Shown piece by piece: positions 24,909 through 32,782 of a stretch of 53,732 bases of DNA. The stretch is from Oscillospiraceae bacterium (lineage in GTDB: Bacteria > Bacillota_A > Clostridia > Oscillospirales > Ruminococcaceae), in contig JAGAJA010000053.1 in assembly GCA_017829075.1 (NCBI GenBank), forward strand, positions 1 to 53,732, written 5' to 3'. The position numbers and the translations under genes are program-made. How positions within the stretch are numbered: the stretch's first letter is position 1; every line of letters starts with the position of its first letter. The notes beneath the pieces are model-generated. The model was given only the letters and a program-made list of their open reading frames with translations, was not told the origin of the DNA and did no database searches.

Positions 24909-24923
24909 ATACGCTGTTTAAAA

Positions 24924-25592
24924 TCACGCTTTGGCGATCTTTCCGTCCGCAATGCGGATAAGGCGTTCCGCCCGTTTTGCCGCATTTTCATCATGGGTTA
25001 TCATGACTATCGTTTTGCCGCAGAGGTGCAGCGCCTCCAGAATTTCGCAGATCACCCGCCCGGAGCGGCTGTCGAGGTTTCCGCACGGCTCGTCCGCGAG
25101 AATGATCGAGGGACGCGCGGCTATGGCGCGGGCTATGGCGGTGCGCTGCTGCTGTCCTCCGCTCATTTCGCAGGGGCGGTGATTTGCCCGGTTGAGAAGT
25201 CCCACCTGTTCGAGAGCCTCACGGGCGGCTTCCCGGCGCTGCTTCCGTGGGATTCCCCGGTACAGCAGCGGAAGCTCCACATTTTCCTCCGCGGTAAGCG
25301 CGGGAATGAGGTTGAAGCTCTGGAACACGAACCCGATCTTGCTGCCCCGGATCCTGCTCAGCTTATCGTCGTCCAGAGCCGGGACGTTTTCTCCGTCAAG
25401 AATATAGCTGCCGGAGGTGGGGGTATCAAGGCAGCCGAGTATGTTCATCAGCGTGGATTTCCCGCTTCCGGAGGCTCCGCAGATCGTCACATATTCGCCG
25501 TCCTGTATATCAAGGCTCACTCCGTCCAGCGCGCGGACGAGGGTTCCTCCTACCCGGAAATATCGGCAGAGATTTTCGGCTTTAATAGGCAT
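24924..25592 (-). CDS. MacB/LolD-type ABC transporter ATPase, no permease nearby
   Basis: A 222-residue ATP-binding subunit of the MacB/FtsE-like class. Walker A is GASGSGKST, the signature is MSGGQQQRTAIARA, Walker B is IILADEP followed by CGNLDS, and the switch His is in IVMITHD. These ATPases normally pair with an FtsX-like permease for efflux or lipoprotein release, but the neighbours are dtd and a divergent GntR operon, whose permeases are of another class. ATG 25592 has AAAGGAG 8 bases upstream; a longer start at 25625 lacks one. Its permease is probably encoded elsewhere. Confidence 0.9.
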   Translation of the reverse strand: MPIKAENLCRYFRVGGTLVRALDGVSLDIQDGEYVTICGASGSGKSTLMNILGCLDTPTSGSYILDGENVPALDDDKLSRIRGSKIGFVFQSFNLIPALTAEENVELPLLYRGIPRKQRREAAREALEQVGLLNRANHRPCEMSGGQQQRTAIARAIAARPSIILADEPCGNLDSRSGRVICEILEALHLCGKTIVMITHDENAAKRAERLIRIADGKIAKA

Positions 25593-25733
25593 GGCTGTCA
25601 CTCCTTTCCGGAAATTAGTCTGCACGATTTGTCTGTTTATTATACAGAAAAAACCGCTTGCTATATGCTATAATAAAGCGCATTTTTGTGAATTAAGATG
25701 TAAAAAAATAAAAAGAAAAATTCGATTTCCCTC

Positions 25734-25762
25734 TTGACAAATCAGTATATACCGTGTATACT
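25734..25762 (+). promoter_or_regulatory. Promoter and probable operator of the GntR operon
   Basis: TTGACA (25734-25739), a 17-base spacer and TATACT (25757-25762). A perfect inverted repeat, AGTATA-N7-TATACT (25744-25762), covers the spacer and -10 box, and a third AGTATA follows at 25770. This fits autorepression by the YtrA-like regulator encoded next. Confidence 0.65.
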
Positions 25763-25801
25763 GTATATAGAGTATATAAACACATGAAAGGAGATGAAGC
25801 C

Positions 25802-26170
25802 GTGAAAATACTTCAGAACTCCGATGTACCCATCTACCGCCAGATCGCTTCTCAGTTCAAGGACGACATCATGAACGGCAGGATCGCCGAGGGAGATTAT
25901 CTCCCCTCGATACGCGGACTTGCAAAGGATCTGAAAATCAGCGTGATAACCACCATGAAAGCATATGAACTGCTTACTCAGGAGGGAATGATCGCGCCGG
26001 TTCAGGGAAAGGGTTACATCGTCAACCCGCAGGACAGGGAAATGGTGAGAGAGCAGCAGCTAAGGCTGCTGGAGCAGCATTTACAGAACGCTATGGAGGC
26101 GGCAAAGCTCGCGGGAATAAGCCGTGAGGAGCTTGTCAAAATGCTTACAGTGCTGTACGATACTGACTGA
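25802..26170 (+). CDS. GntR family regulator, YtrA subfamily
   Basis: A 122-residue repressor: a winged helix-turn-helix (VPIYRQIASQFKDDIMNGRIAEGDYLPSIRGLAKDLKIS region) followed by a short two-helix YtrA-type dimerisation tail instead of a large effector domain. YtrA regulators control ABC operons that respond to wall-active antibiotics in Bacillus. I choose GTG 25802, with AAAGGAG eight bases upstream; the in-frame ATG at 25784 sits on that site. It is the first gene of a six-gene unit ending at 28961, with a palindrome over its promoter. Confidence 0.92.
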   Translation: MKILQNSDVPIYRQIASQFKDDIMNGRIAEGDYLPSIRGLAKDLKISVITTMKAYELLTQEGMIAPVQGKGYIVNPQDREMVREQQLRLLEQHLQNAMEAAKLAGISREELVKMLTVLYDTD

Positions 26171-26193
26171 TTTATTTGCTGGAGGACAATATA

Positions 26194-26430
26194 ATGCTTA
26201 TTTTTTCAAATGACAGAAAAAGGGTAATGGAATGCACTACCTTGGGAATTACAAGGAATATCGGTGCGAAAAAAGAAGAAAAGTACGCAATTATCGGTAC
26301 TACCGGGTTCAGCGGCTCGCTTGAGGGCAGCTACACTCTGGCATTGTTCCCGGACGAAAAATCTGCCATGGACGAGTTGGAAAAGGCGTATAACGCATTC
26401 GCAGAGGGTGCGGCGTCATATAAATTCTGA
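26194..26430 (+). CDS. Small hypothetical protein in the GntR operon
   Basis: A 78-residue soluble protein, not recognised. It looks like one small alpha/beta fold: IFSNDRKRVMECTTLGI strand region, a Gly/Ser turn (TGFSGSLEGSY) and a C-terminal helix (KSAMDELEKAYNAFAEG). GGAGG lies eight bases before ATG 26194. It lies between the regulator gene and the transporter genes, so it may modulate the system. Confidence 0.7.
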   Translation: MLIFSNDRKRVMECTTLGITRNIGAKKEEKYAIIGTTGFSGSLEGSYTLALFPDEKSAMDELEKAYNAFAEGAASYKF

Positions 26431-26443
26431 AAGGTATTTGACA

Positions 26444-26671
26444 ATGGAGAAAGGTTTGGTCATGCATGAAAGACTATGGACAGCGCTGTTTGCGGTTTCG
26501 CTTATTATAATGGGCGGCTGCGGAGCTGTCACTGGGATAAATTTCATCGTTGCCGGAAACGGAGGCAGCGGTTTTCTGCCGGATACGGCGGTAAGAGTTA
26601 TGGGAATTATAGAGTGCGCCGCGATTTTTCTGTGCGTATTTTCGCGGATAAAGCAGAGCAGGAGTAAATGA
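26444..26671 (+). CDS. Small two-helix membrane protein
   Basis: A 75-residue protein with two hydrophobic segments (about 13-36 and 50-68) and a basic C-terminus (RIKQSRSK), so both ends are probably cytosolic. ATG 26444 (AAAGG upstream) or ATG 26462 could be the start. It lies 13 bp after the preceding small gene and 27 bp before the ABC ATPase gene, in the same unit. Function unknown; it may be an accessory subunit of the transporter. Confidence 0.65.
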   Translation: MEKGLVMHERLWTALFAVSLIIMGGCGAVTGINFIVAGNGGSGFLPDTAVRVMGIIECAAIFLCVFSRIKQSRSK

Positions 26672-26698
26672 CCGTTCTGGAAAAGGGAGAAATTTATT

Positions 26699-27589
26699 AT
26701 GGAGAATAATTTCTGCGTAAGCGCAAGGGGGCTTACAAAAAAATACAGCAAATTCACGCTGGGAGCGTTGGAATTTGATATACCTATGGGATTTTCCACC
26801 GCGCTCATCGGCGCAAACGGAGCAGGAAAGACTACTCTTATCGACATTCTCTGCGGAGTTGTACGTCGTACCGAGGGCGAGGTCACATATTTCGGGAGCG
26901 ATAAGGACATCGCTTCTCCGGAGCTGAGGGAGAGGATAGGCTACTGCGCAAGCAATTCTTTCTTCCCGCAGGGCTTCACAGCAAAGGATATCGCGGTTTC
27001 AATGGAGCTTGCCTACAAGAGCTTCGACCGGAAGAAATTCGCGGAGCTGTGCGAGAAATTTGAGGTGGACAGTGAGTTCACCAAAAAGCCCCGGCAGATG
27101 CTCAAGCAGTCCGACGGAAACCGCATGAGAACAAGCCTTGCGGCGGTATTTGCCCGCAGCACTGAGCTGCTTGTACTGGACGAGCCGGGAAGCTCCCTCG
27201 ACCCGCTGATGAGGGACAGATTATGCGACAGAATGAGGGATTATCTTGACGAGGGTGACGGCAAAAAGTCAATAATCTTCTCCACCCACAATATCGCGGA
27301 CATGGAAAACGCGGCGGATTACGCAGTATTTATGGACAGGGGAAAGATCATTGAGAGCGGATTTATCGAGGATCTGAAAGAGAAGTACATAATCGCCCGT
27401 GGCGAGGCAAAGGATTACGAGCAGGCAAAGCCGCTGATGATGAGCAGCAGCGCAAACCGCACGGTATTTGACGGACTGGCGCTGGCTGAAAACGCTGAGA
27501 AGCTTGCCGAAATGGGAGTGGACAGTGAAACTCCCACATTACAGCAGCTCAGCATAGGGCTTCTGAAATACGCGGAGGAGCAGCGATGA
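26699..27589 (+). CDS. ABC transporter ATPase with degenerate signature
   Basis: A 296-residue ATPase of the YtrB/ABC-2 class. Walker A is GANGAGKTT (about residue 38), Walker B LLVLDEP, D-loop SSLDP and switch His FSTHNI are intact. The signature loop, usually LSGGQ or LSKGM, reads QSDGNRM. About 90 extra residues follow the core, typical of this class. It overlaps the first permease gene by 4 bp (ATGA), so they are coupled. It probably energises export or sensing of a wall-active compound under control of the upstream GntR protein. Confidence 0.9.
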   Translation: MENNFCVSARGLTKKYSKFTLGALEFDIPMGFSTALIGANGAGKTTLIDILCGVVRRTEGEVTYFGSDKDIASPELRERIGYCASNSFFPQGFTAKDIAVSMELAYKSFDRKKFAELCEKFEVDSEFTKKPRQMLKQSDGNRMRTSLAAVFARSTELLVLDEPGSSLDPLMRDRLCDRMRDYLDEGDGKKSIIFSTHNIADMENAADYAVFMDRGKIIESGFIEDLKEKYIIARGEAKDYEQAKPLMMSSSANRTVFDGLALAENAEKLAEMGVDSETPTLQQLSIGLLKYAEEQR

Positions 27590-28269
27590 AGAAATATGTC
27601 AATGCGTTCCGTATGTTTTTCGGCAGGTGTAATTTAAGCAGCATGGCGTCGTTTCTAGGCATTATGGCAGGAATGATAATAATAGTAGCAGTTCTTGAAA
27701 TGCTTTCCTTAGGCGGCGACTTCACCTCAGGCATGACGGCGGGAATGTCCATCATGCTGGCGGGAGTGATACCGCTCACCGGGTCAATATTCCTGAACGC
27801 ACTTTACGCTTATGCGAACCCGGCTACCCCGGGACACAAGTACTACCTTTCCATTCCGGACAGCGCGGAGCAGTTCCGGCGGGCGGTGATAGCGGCGAAT
27901 GTGTTTTCGCTGGCGCTGGGGCTGGTTCTTTCGGCGATCATGGACGGAGTTTTCACCCTGCTGCACACAGATATCAGCATGACCTATTTCGGGCTGGTGA
28001 TGCTGTTCGCGCTGCTGGGTCTGTGTAATTTCACCGGGTATATACGCAATATGGTGGTACGGCTGATAGTGGTATGCGGGCTGTTCAGCTGCACCGGCTT
28101 TGCGGCGGGCTTTTTCAGCGCAGATGATGAGGAAGGCATCTCGTTACATACGCTGTATGAGAAAGCTCCGTGGCTGTTGTTCGTTCTGGCGGGAGCTGCG
28201 CTGCTGCTGTTCGCGGCGGGGCTTGTGTGCTCCGTAGCAGTAAGCAGAAGGAAGTGGGTGAGGGAATGA
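27586..28269 (+). CDS. ABC-2 type membrane protein, first
   Basis: A 227-residue integral membrane protein with about six hydrophobic helices: ASFLGIMAGMIIIVAVLEML near the start, a loop with YYLSIPDSAEQFRRAVIA, and a closing LLFAAGLVCSVAVS before a basic tail. The size and the loop motif (persistent YxLSIP-AEQF pattern) resemble permeases of YtrC/D-like operons. It overlaps both the ATPase gene and the next permease gene by 4 bp. Confidence 0.85.
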   Translation: MKKYVNAFRMFFGRCNLSSMASFLGIMAGMIIIVAVLEMLSLGGDFTSGMTAGMSIMLAGVIPLTGSIFLNALYAYANPATPGHKYYLSIPDSAEQFRRAVIAANVFSLALGLVLSAIMDGVFTLLHTDISMTYFGLVMLFALLGLCNFTGYIRNMVVRLIVVCGLFSCTGFAAGFFSADDEEGISLHTLYEKAPWLLFVLAGAALLLFAAGLVCSVAVSRRKWVRE

Positions 28270-28961
28270 ACGGGCTTAAAATACTGTTCAACCGTTGGTT
28301 TTCCCATAAGATATTCTTTACTGCAACGCTTATCCTGTTTGTGGGAATGATGACGGCGGTAATGATATTCCATGAAGATCCCGGAAATTACGAGAGCGAT
28401 GAAGCGGATTACCTCATGTGCAAGATATGCGCGCTGCTTCCTATGGTGCTGGGGATAACGATTCCCAGCATACTAACGGCGAACGAGGTGGTCGGGAGCC
28501 GCTTCATGCGGGCTATACCCGCAGCGGACAGAATGTTCCGGGTAGGCTTTCCGCTGTTCGGGCTGCTGATAAGCCTCGGCTGGGGGCTGGCGATAAATCT
28601 GATCTATGCCGCATTTATACTCATCTCCGGCAGGGATATCTGCAATATCTCGGATATGCTGCTGCTTACTGCGCCGTTTGCGCTGTTCTGCACGTTTATT
28701 CCGGCGTTTATGTTCAGCAGCCGTTTCGGGGCTGTTGCGGGAATGTTCATGTACTTCCTGTTCATGTTCCTCATGTGGGGGATAAGCAGCTTGTCTGAAC
28801 AGGTAAAGTACGATGGCTTCGGGATTCCGGTCTGGGAGTCGGCGCTGATAACTCTGGCGGCGTATGCAGTCGGGTTTGCAATAGGCTGGGTGATTTCTTG
28901 GGCGTGCTACCGAAAGGGGAATTTCCGGGAGCTGGAGTACGGCGGATTGTATAGAAAGTGA
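28266..28961 (+). CDS. ABC-2 type membrane protein, second
   Basis: A 231-residue membrane protein with about six helices, beginning MNGLKILFNRWFSHKIF. It shares the pattern of the previous permease (a cytosolic RFMRAIPAADRMFRVGFP loop after two helices), so the two probably form a heterodimer. ATG 28266 overlaps the previous stop; longer in-frame reading begins inside the preceding gene and has no ribosome site. It is the last gene of the GntR unit. Confidence 0.85.
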   Translation: MNGLKILFNRWFSHKIFFTATLILFVGMMTAVMIFHEDPGNYESDEADYLMCKICALLPMVLGITIPSILTANEVVGSRFMRAIPAADRMFRVGFPLFGLLISLGWGLAINLIYAAFILISGRDICNISDMLLLTAPFALFCTFIPAFMFSSRFGAVAGMFMYFLFMFLMWGISSLSEQVKYDGFGIPVWESALITLAAYAVGFAIGWVISWACYRKGNFRELEYGGLYRK

Positions 28962-28996
28962 CGCAAGCATTTCGTGAAATGCAAAAAATCACCTAT

Positions 28997-29170
28997 TTTT
29001 CACAAATGCCACATAATAAATTCACGCTTGGCGGTTATAATATAACCAGAAAGCAAGGAACGCAGAAATGCGGAGCTTTCAGTTAAGTTTGACACCGTTC
29101 ATTTTCATATAATTACCAACCAAACCAGCATCAGACCCTCGCAGGAAACTGCGGGGGTTTGATGTTTTAT
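28997..29170 (+). ncRNA. Candidate small RNA or leader, copy B
   Basis: Homologue of 2345-2519. A -10 box TATAAT is at 29036-29041. The first stem is GAAAGC/GCTTTC, where copy A has a U-A pair in place of one G-C pair, a compensated change. The 3' 69 bases (29102-29170) are identical to copy A, including the 16-bp GAAA-loop hairpin and TTTTAT tail. The EAL gene may use its own -10 (TATAAT, about 29232-29237), as metG does behind copy A. Confidence 0.5.
29125..29170 (+). terminator. Terminator-like hairpin of copy B
   Basis: Identical to the hairpin at 2474-2519: 16-bp stem with GAAA loop and a T-rich tail. Confidence 0.65.
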
Positions 29171-29278
29171 AAGGATTTTTGGATAGATGTGAAAATATTT
29201 CATTAACCTATGGAAATATTCTGCGGATTGTGCTATAATTGAAATATATCAGTAATAATATGAAAAGGAGAACCACCC

Positions 29279-31234
29279 ATGGACGGACAATGGATAAGTG
29301 TTTTTGATATAAGCTTCAAATGCCAGATACTGGCGGTTTTGTCGGTGCTGATAGTCATTTTGGACTTTTTCCGCAGCAAGAGGCTGCCGCTGAGGTCTAC
29401 AAAGGTTTTCGGCTGTTTCCTGATAGTATGCTTTTTCAATCTGTTTGCGGATATGGCAAGCGTATTCACGGTGATGAACTATCAGAACATAAATCCGGCG
29501 TTGAACCGGTTTATCCATATGCTGTTTTATTGTAGCATTGAGCTGATGTCCCTTACGCTGTTTTTGTATGTTTTCTACTTGTTCGGGGCGCAGAAACGCT
29601 TCTCAAAACGGCAGGTGCTGCTGTGCGCCGTCCCCTGTGTGCTGGCGGCGATAGGCTCATCACTGACTCCGATATATTATGTATCGGACGAGCAGGGCGC
29701 TTATTCCTACGGACCGGCTTTGGTTATATTGTACGCGGCAGTCGTTATATATATTGTCGGAATATATGTGATCCTATTCAGAAAATGCAAGCAGCAGTAT
29801 CACAGTGATGTGATGAACGATTTCCAAAAGGCGAGGATTACCATTGCGATAGGTCTTGGCATATGGATCGTTGTCGCACTCATTCAGTTCATTACAAAAT
29901 ATCTGCTCATCTCATCTATCGGTAACTGCCTTATGGTGCTGTATATTTATCTCTGCTTCGAAAATCCGAAGCGCTATGCTGACGAGGAAACCGATACCCT
30001 AAACCGCAGCGCGTTCCATATCATGGTGCCGGAAATGCTTGCCAGAAAAAAGCCATTCTGGCTGGTGAGCTTCACGATTGACGACAATGAGCAGATAAGC
30101 AAGAGCATGGGCTACGACCAGATGAAGGTGATACTCCGCACCGCCGTTGCGCAGCTTAAGACCGTAATGCCGAAATCAAAGTTCTTCCATTCCCGCTCAA
30201 ATACGCTGTCGCTGTTCCTTTCAAGCACCGATGAGCTGGAGGCTCTGCTCAAAAAAGCGGGAAGCAGCAGCTTTGCGGTGGAGTACGGCTCCGGCACATT
30301 CACACCGCAGTATCACATCACGGTTCTTGAATGTCCGAAATATGCGGAGACCCCCGATGAAATATATGATACTCTGGATCATGTTCTCAGTCATCATCAC
30401 AAGCACGAAAACGGCAAGGTACTCTACATAGACGAAAACACGATCAAGGACAAGAATTACCGCAAGAACGTGCTGGCGGTGCTGACAAAGGCGGTGCAGA
30501 ACAAGGCGTTCAACGTAGTTTATCAGCCTATCTATTCCACAAAGGATAAGCGGTTTGCTTCGGCGGAGGCCCTGGTAAGGCTTCAGGACTGCGGAGAGTT
30601 GGGCTTTATCTCACCGGAGGTATTCATTCCTATGGCGGAGGAGCAGGGACTTGTCGCGGAAATAGGCAGCATCGTATTTGAGAAGGTGTGCAGCTTCGCG
30701 GCGGAAAACAAGCTGTGGGAAAAGGGCATAAACTACATTGAAGTAAACCTCTCCGGAATGCAGAGCGTTGACCCGTCGCTTCCGGCGCAGCTTACGTCTG
30801 TAATGCAGAAATACGGCATTGAGCCTAAATTCATCAATCTGGAGATCACTGAAACCGCGTCTATTGACGGCGGCGAGCTGCTCGATATGAACATGAAGCG
30901 TCTGCGCAGTCTGGGCTGTCACTTCTCTATGGACGATTTCGGCACGGGTTATTCAAATCTGGCGCAGATGGCGAGAGTGCATTTTGAGCTGGTGAAGCTG
31001 GACAAGAGCCTTATCTGGCCGGCATTCGGGGAAAGTCCCGACGAGCCTATGGTTATCCTCAACAGTTGCATAGCGATGATTTTGCAGCTTGGCGCGCATA
31101 TCGTTGCTGAGGGCGTTGAAACCAAGGAGCAGGCGGAATTCCTGACGGAACGGGGAGTTAATTACTTGCAGGGATATTATTTCAGCAAGCCTATTCCAGG
31201 AGAAGCTTTCCTTGAGAAGATCAGTGCGGTGTGA
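29279..31234 (+). CDS. Membrane EAL-domain c-di-GMP phosphodiesterase
   Basis: A 651-residue protein. Residues 1-230 hold about seven membrane helices, a likely sensor. Residues 240-385 look like a GGDEF domain that has lost the GGDEF motif (SRSNTLSLFLSS at that place), so it is not a cyclase. Residues 400-651 form an EAL domain with key motifs intact: AEALVR, NLEITETA, DDFGTGYSN, VKLDKS, AEGVET and QGYYFSKP. It should hydrolyse c-di-GMP to pGpG. AAGGAG lies seven bases before ATG 29279. It counters the diguanylate cyclase encoded at 44166. Confidence 0.93.
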   Translation: MDGQWISVFDISFKCQILAVLSVLIVILDFFRSKRLPLRSTKVFGCFLIVCFFNLFADMASVFTVMNYQNINPALNRFIHMLFYCSIELMSLTLFLYVFYLFGAQKRFSKRQVLLCAVPCVLAAIGSSLTPIYYVSDEQGAYSYGPALVILYAAVVIYIVGIYVILFRKCKQQYHSDVMNDFQKARITIAIGLGIWIVVALIQFITKYLLISSIGNCLMVLYIYLCFENPKRYADEETDTLNRSAFHIMVPEMLARKKPFWLVSFTIDDNEQISKSMGYDQMKVILRTAVAQLKTVMPKSKFFHSRSNTLSLFLSSTDELEALLKKAGSSSFAVEYGSGTFTPQYHITVLECPKYAETPDEIYDTLDHVLSHHHKHENGKVLYIDENTIKDKNYRKNVLAVLTKAVQNKAFNVVYQPIYSTKDKRFASAEALVRLQDCGELGFISPEVFIPMAEEQGLVAEIGSIVFEKVCSFAAENKLWEKGINYIEVNLSGMQSVDPSLPAQLTSVMQKYGIEPKFINLEITETASIDGGELLDMNMKRLRSLGCHFSMDDFGTGYSNLAQMARVHFELVKLDKSLIWPAFGESPDEPMVILNSCIAMILQLGAHIVAEGVETKEQAEFLTERGVNYLQGYYFSKPIPGEAFLEKISAV

Positions 31235-31313
31235 TTTTTTTTACTTAATAAATAGCTAATTTGTTAAGTAATAATGCACATGATATTATTTGAATATTTA
31301 GTCAAAAACACTA

Positions 31314-31342
31314 TTGAAATAATAGCGAATATTTGCTATACT
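31314..31342 (+). promoter_or_regulatory. Promoter of the GH130 gene
   Basis: TTGAAA (31314-31319), a 17-base spacer and TATACT (31337-31342). A leader hairpin, GCGAAGT/ACTTCGC, follows at about 31358-31377. Confidence 0.65.
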
Positions 31343-31411
31343 ATTCAGTAAGAGAGCGAAGTCGCATAACTTCGCATCGGAATAAAAAATAACTATCAGA
31401 GAGGTATTGAC

Positions 31412-32422
31412 ATGAGCTTAGAAATCTTCGGTCAGAGCATTCCCAATATTCCGTGGCAGGACAGACCTGAGGGCTGCAAGGACGTTATCTGGCGCTACAA
31501 CGCTAACCCTATCATTCCCCGTGATCTGCTCCCCACCAGCAACTCTATCTTCAACTCCGCAGTTGTTCCGTTTGAGAGCGACAAGGGTCATTTCGCAGGC
31601 GTATTCCGTGTAGACGACAAGGAAAGAAACATGGCTATCCACGCTGGTTTCTCCGAGGACGGCATTCACTGGAACATCAACCCGGAGAAGGTTGAGTGGA
31701 TCAACGATGATCCGCTTGCTAAGGAAGCAAATCCGTGGCAGTACGGCTATGACCCCCGCTGCGTATGGATCGAGGATCGCTTCTGGATCACATGGTGCAA
31801 CGCTTACGGCTGGAAGCCCACTATCGGTATCGGCTGGACAAAGGACTTCAAGGAATTCCACCAGGAAGAAAACGCATTCCTGCCCTTCAACAGAAACGGC
31901 GTTCTGTTCCCCCGCAAGATCAACGGCGAGTTCGTAATGTTCTCCCGTCCGTCTGACTCCGGTCATACTCCTTTCGGCGATATGTACCTGTCCCACTCCC
32001 CTGATATGAAGTACTGGGGCAAGCACAGACACGTTATGGCTCCCGACAGAGGCTGGGAGAGCAAGAAGATCGGCGCAGGCCCTATTCCGATCGAAACAAG
32101 CGAGGGCTGGCTGGTATTCTATCACGGCGTTCTGGAGAGCTGCAACGGCTTCGTTTACAGCTTCGGCGCTTGCATTCTGGACAAGGATCAGCCGTGGAAG
32201 GTTAAGTACCGCTGCCGTGAGTACCTCATTAATCCGCGTGAGATCTACGAAACAGTCGGCGACGTTCAGAACGTTACATTCCCCTGCGCAGCTCTCTGCG
32301 ACAAGGACACCGGCAGAATTGCGATCTACTACGGCTGCGCAGATACCTGCGTAAGCATGGCGTTCTGCTACGCTGAGGAAGTTGTTGAGTACGTTAAGGC
32401 TCATTCCAATAAGTATTTCTGA
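31412..32422 (+). CDS. GH130 beta-mannoside phosphorylase
   Basis: A 336-residue cytosolic enzyme of family GH130, which phosphorolyses beta-1,4-mannosides to mannose-1-phosphate. Family features are the five-bladed propeller repeats, the acid residue in YGYDPR with the preceding NPWQ, FMSRPSDSG-type phosphate-site region (here [13 protein letters not shown]) and the late GAGPIPIET. Length fits the mannooligosaccharide phosphorylase subgroup (RaMP2 type) rather than the longer mannosylglucose phosphorylases, but substrate cannot be fixed from sequence. No transporter or mannanase is adjacent; it appears monocistronic with a clear terminator. Codon choice is strongly biased, suggesting high expression. 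Confidence 0.92.
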   Translation: MSLEIFGQSIPNIPWQDRPEGCKDVIWRYNANPIIPRDLLPTSNSIFNSAVVPFESDKGHFAGVFRVDDKERNMAIHAGFSEDGIHWNINPEKVEWINDDPLAKEANPWQYGYDPRCVWIEDRFWITWCNAYGWKPTIGIGWTKDFKEFHQEENAFLPFNRNGVLFPRKINGEFVMFSRPSDSGHTPFGDMYLSHSPDMKYWGKHRHVMAPDRGWESKKIGAGPIPIETSEGWLVFYHGVLESCNGFVYSFGACILDKDQPWKVKYRCREYLINPREIYETVGDVQNVTFPCAALCDKDTGRIAIYYGCADTCVSMAFCYAEEVVEYVKAHSNKYF

Positions 32423-32441
32423 TAAATTATCGGGCATAAAT

Positions 32442-32475
32442 AAATCCCGCTTCTGCTTCAGCAGGGGCGGGATTT
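32442..32475. terminator. Bidirectional terminator between GH130 and the minus-strand run
   Basis: AAATCCCGC pairs with GCGGGATTT, with an inner CTGC/GCAG stem. T-rich sequence lies on both outer sides. Confidence 0.8.
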
Positions 32476-32545
32476 TACTGTTTGTGTTACTATTTTGAAA
32501 AGGTTATTGTCAAGGAAAACGTGGACTTGCTGTCTGGGGGAATAG

Positions 32546-32782
32546 TTATCTGCTTAGCACAATGGATCTTGCAATATCCTCGATCTGCTCGTCAGTGAAT
32601 ACGCCCTCGTCAAGGCGGATATTGACATAAACAAGCAGGTCAGTGTTAAATGCCAGAATTCCCGGCTGATAGGTTATATCCTCCGGCTCGGCTGGACGTC
32701 CGCTGCCGAAAACCTCCGGGTCGATGACGCTGATCTTTGTCACGGCGTTTTCGCTCCGGGATCGTATTTTATCCTGCCGCAT
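32546..32782 (-). CDS. Small hypothetical protein after punA
   Basis: A 78-residue protein, not recognised. It has a basic start (RQDKIRSRSENAV), a Pro-rich middle and an acidic C-terminal helix (DEQIEDIARSIVLSR). ATG 32782 overlaps the end of punA by 14 bp, and AAGGAT lies four bases upstream within punA. Overlap and spacing suggest a real, translationally coupled gene. Confidence 0.6.
   Translation of the reverse strand: MRQDKIRSRSENAVTKISVIDPEVFGSGRPAEPEDITYQPGILAFNTDLLVYVNIRLDEGVFTDEQIEDIARSIVLSR

Noticed and set aside
28962..29278. c-di-GMP riboswitch upstream of the EAL gene
   Set aside because: The conserved core does not fit GEMM-I or GEMM-II, and the same unit precedes metG.
31418..32437. 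339-residue minus-strand open frame opposite the GH130 gene
   Set aside because: It lies wholly antisense to a clear GH130 gene, arises from strong codon bias, and its translation matches no family.
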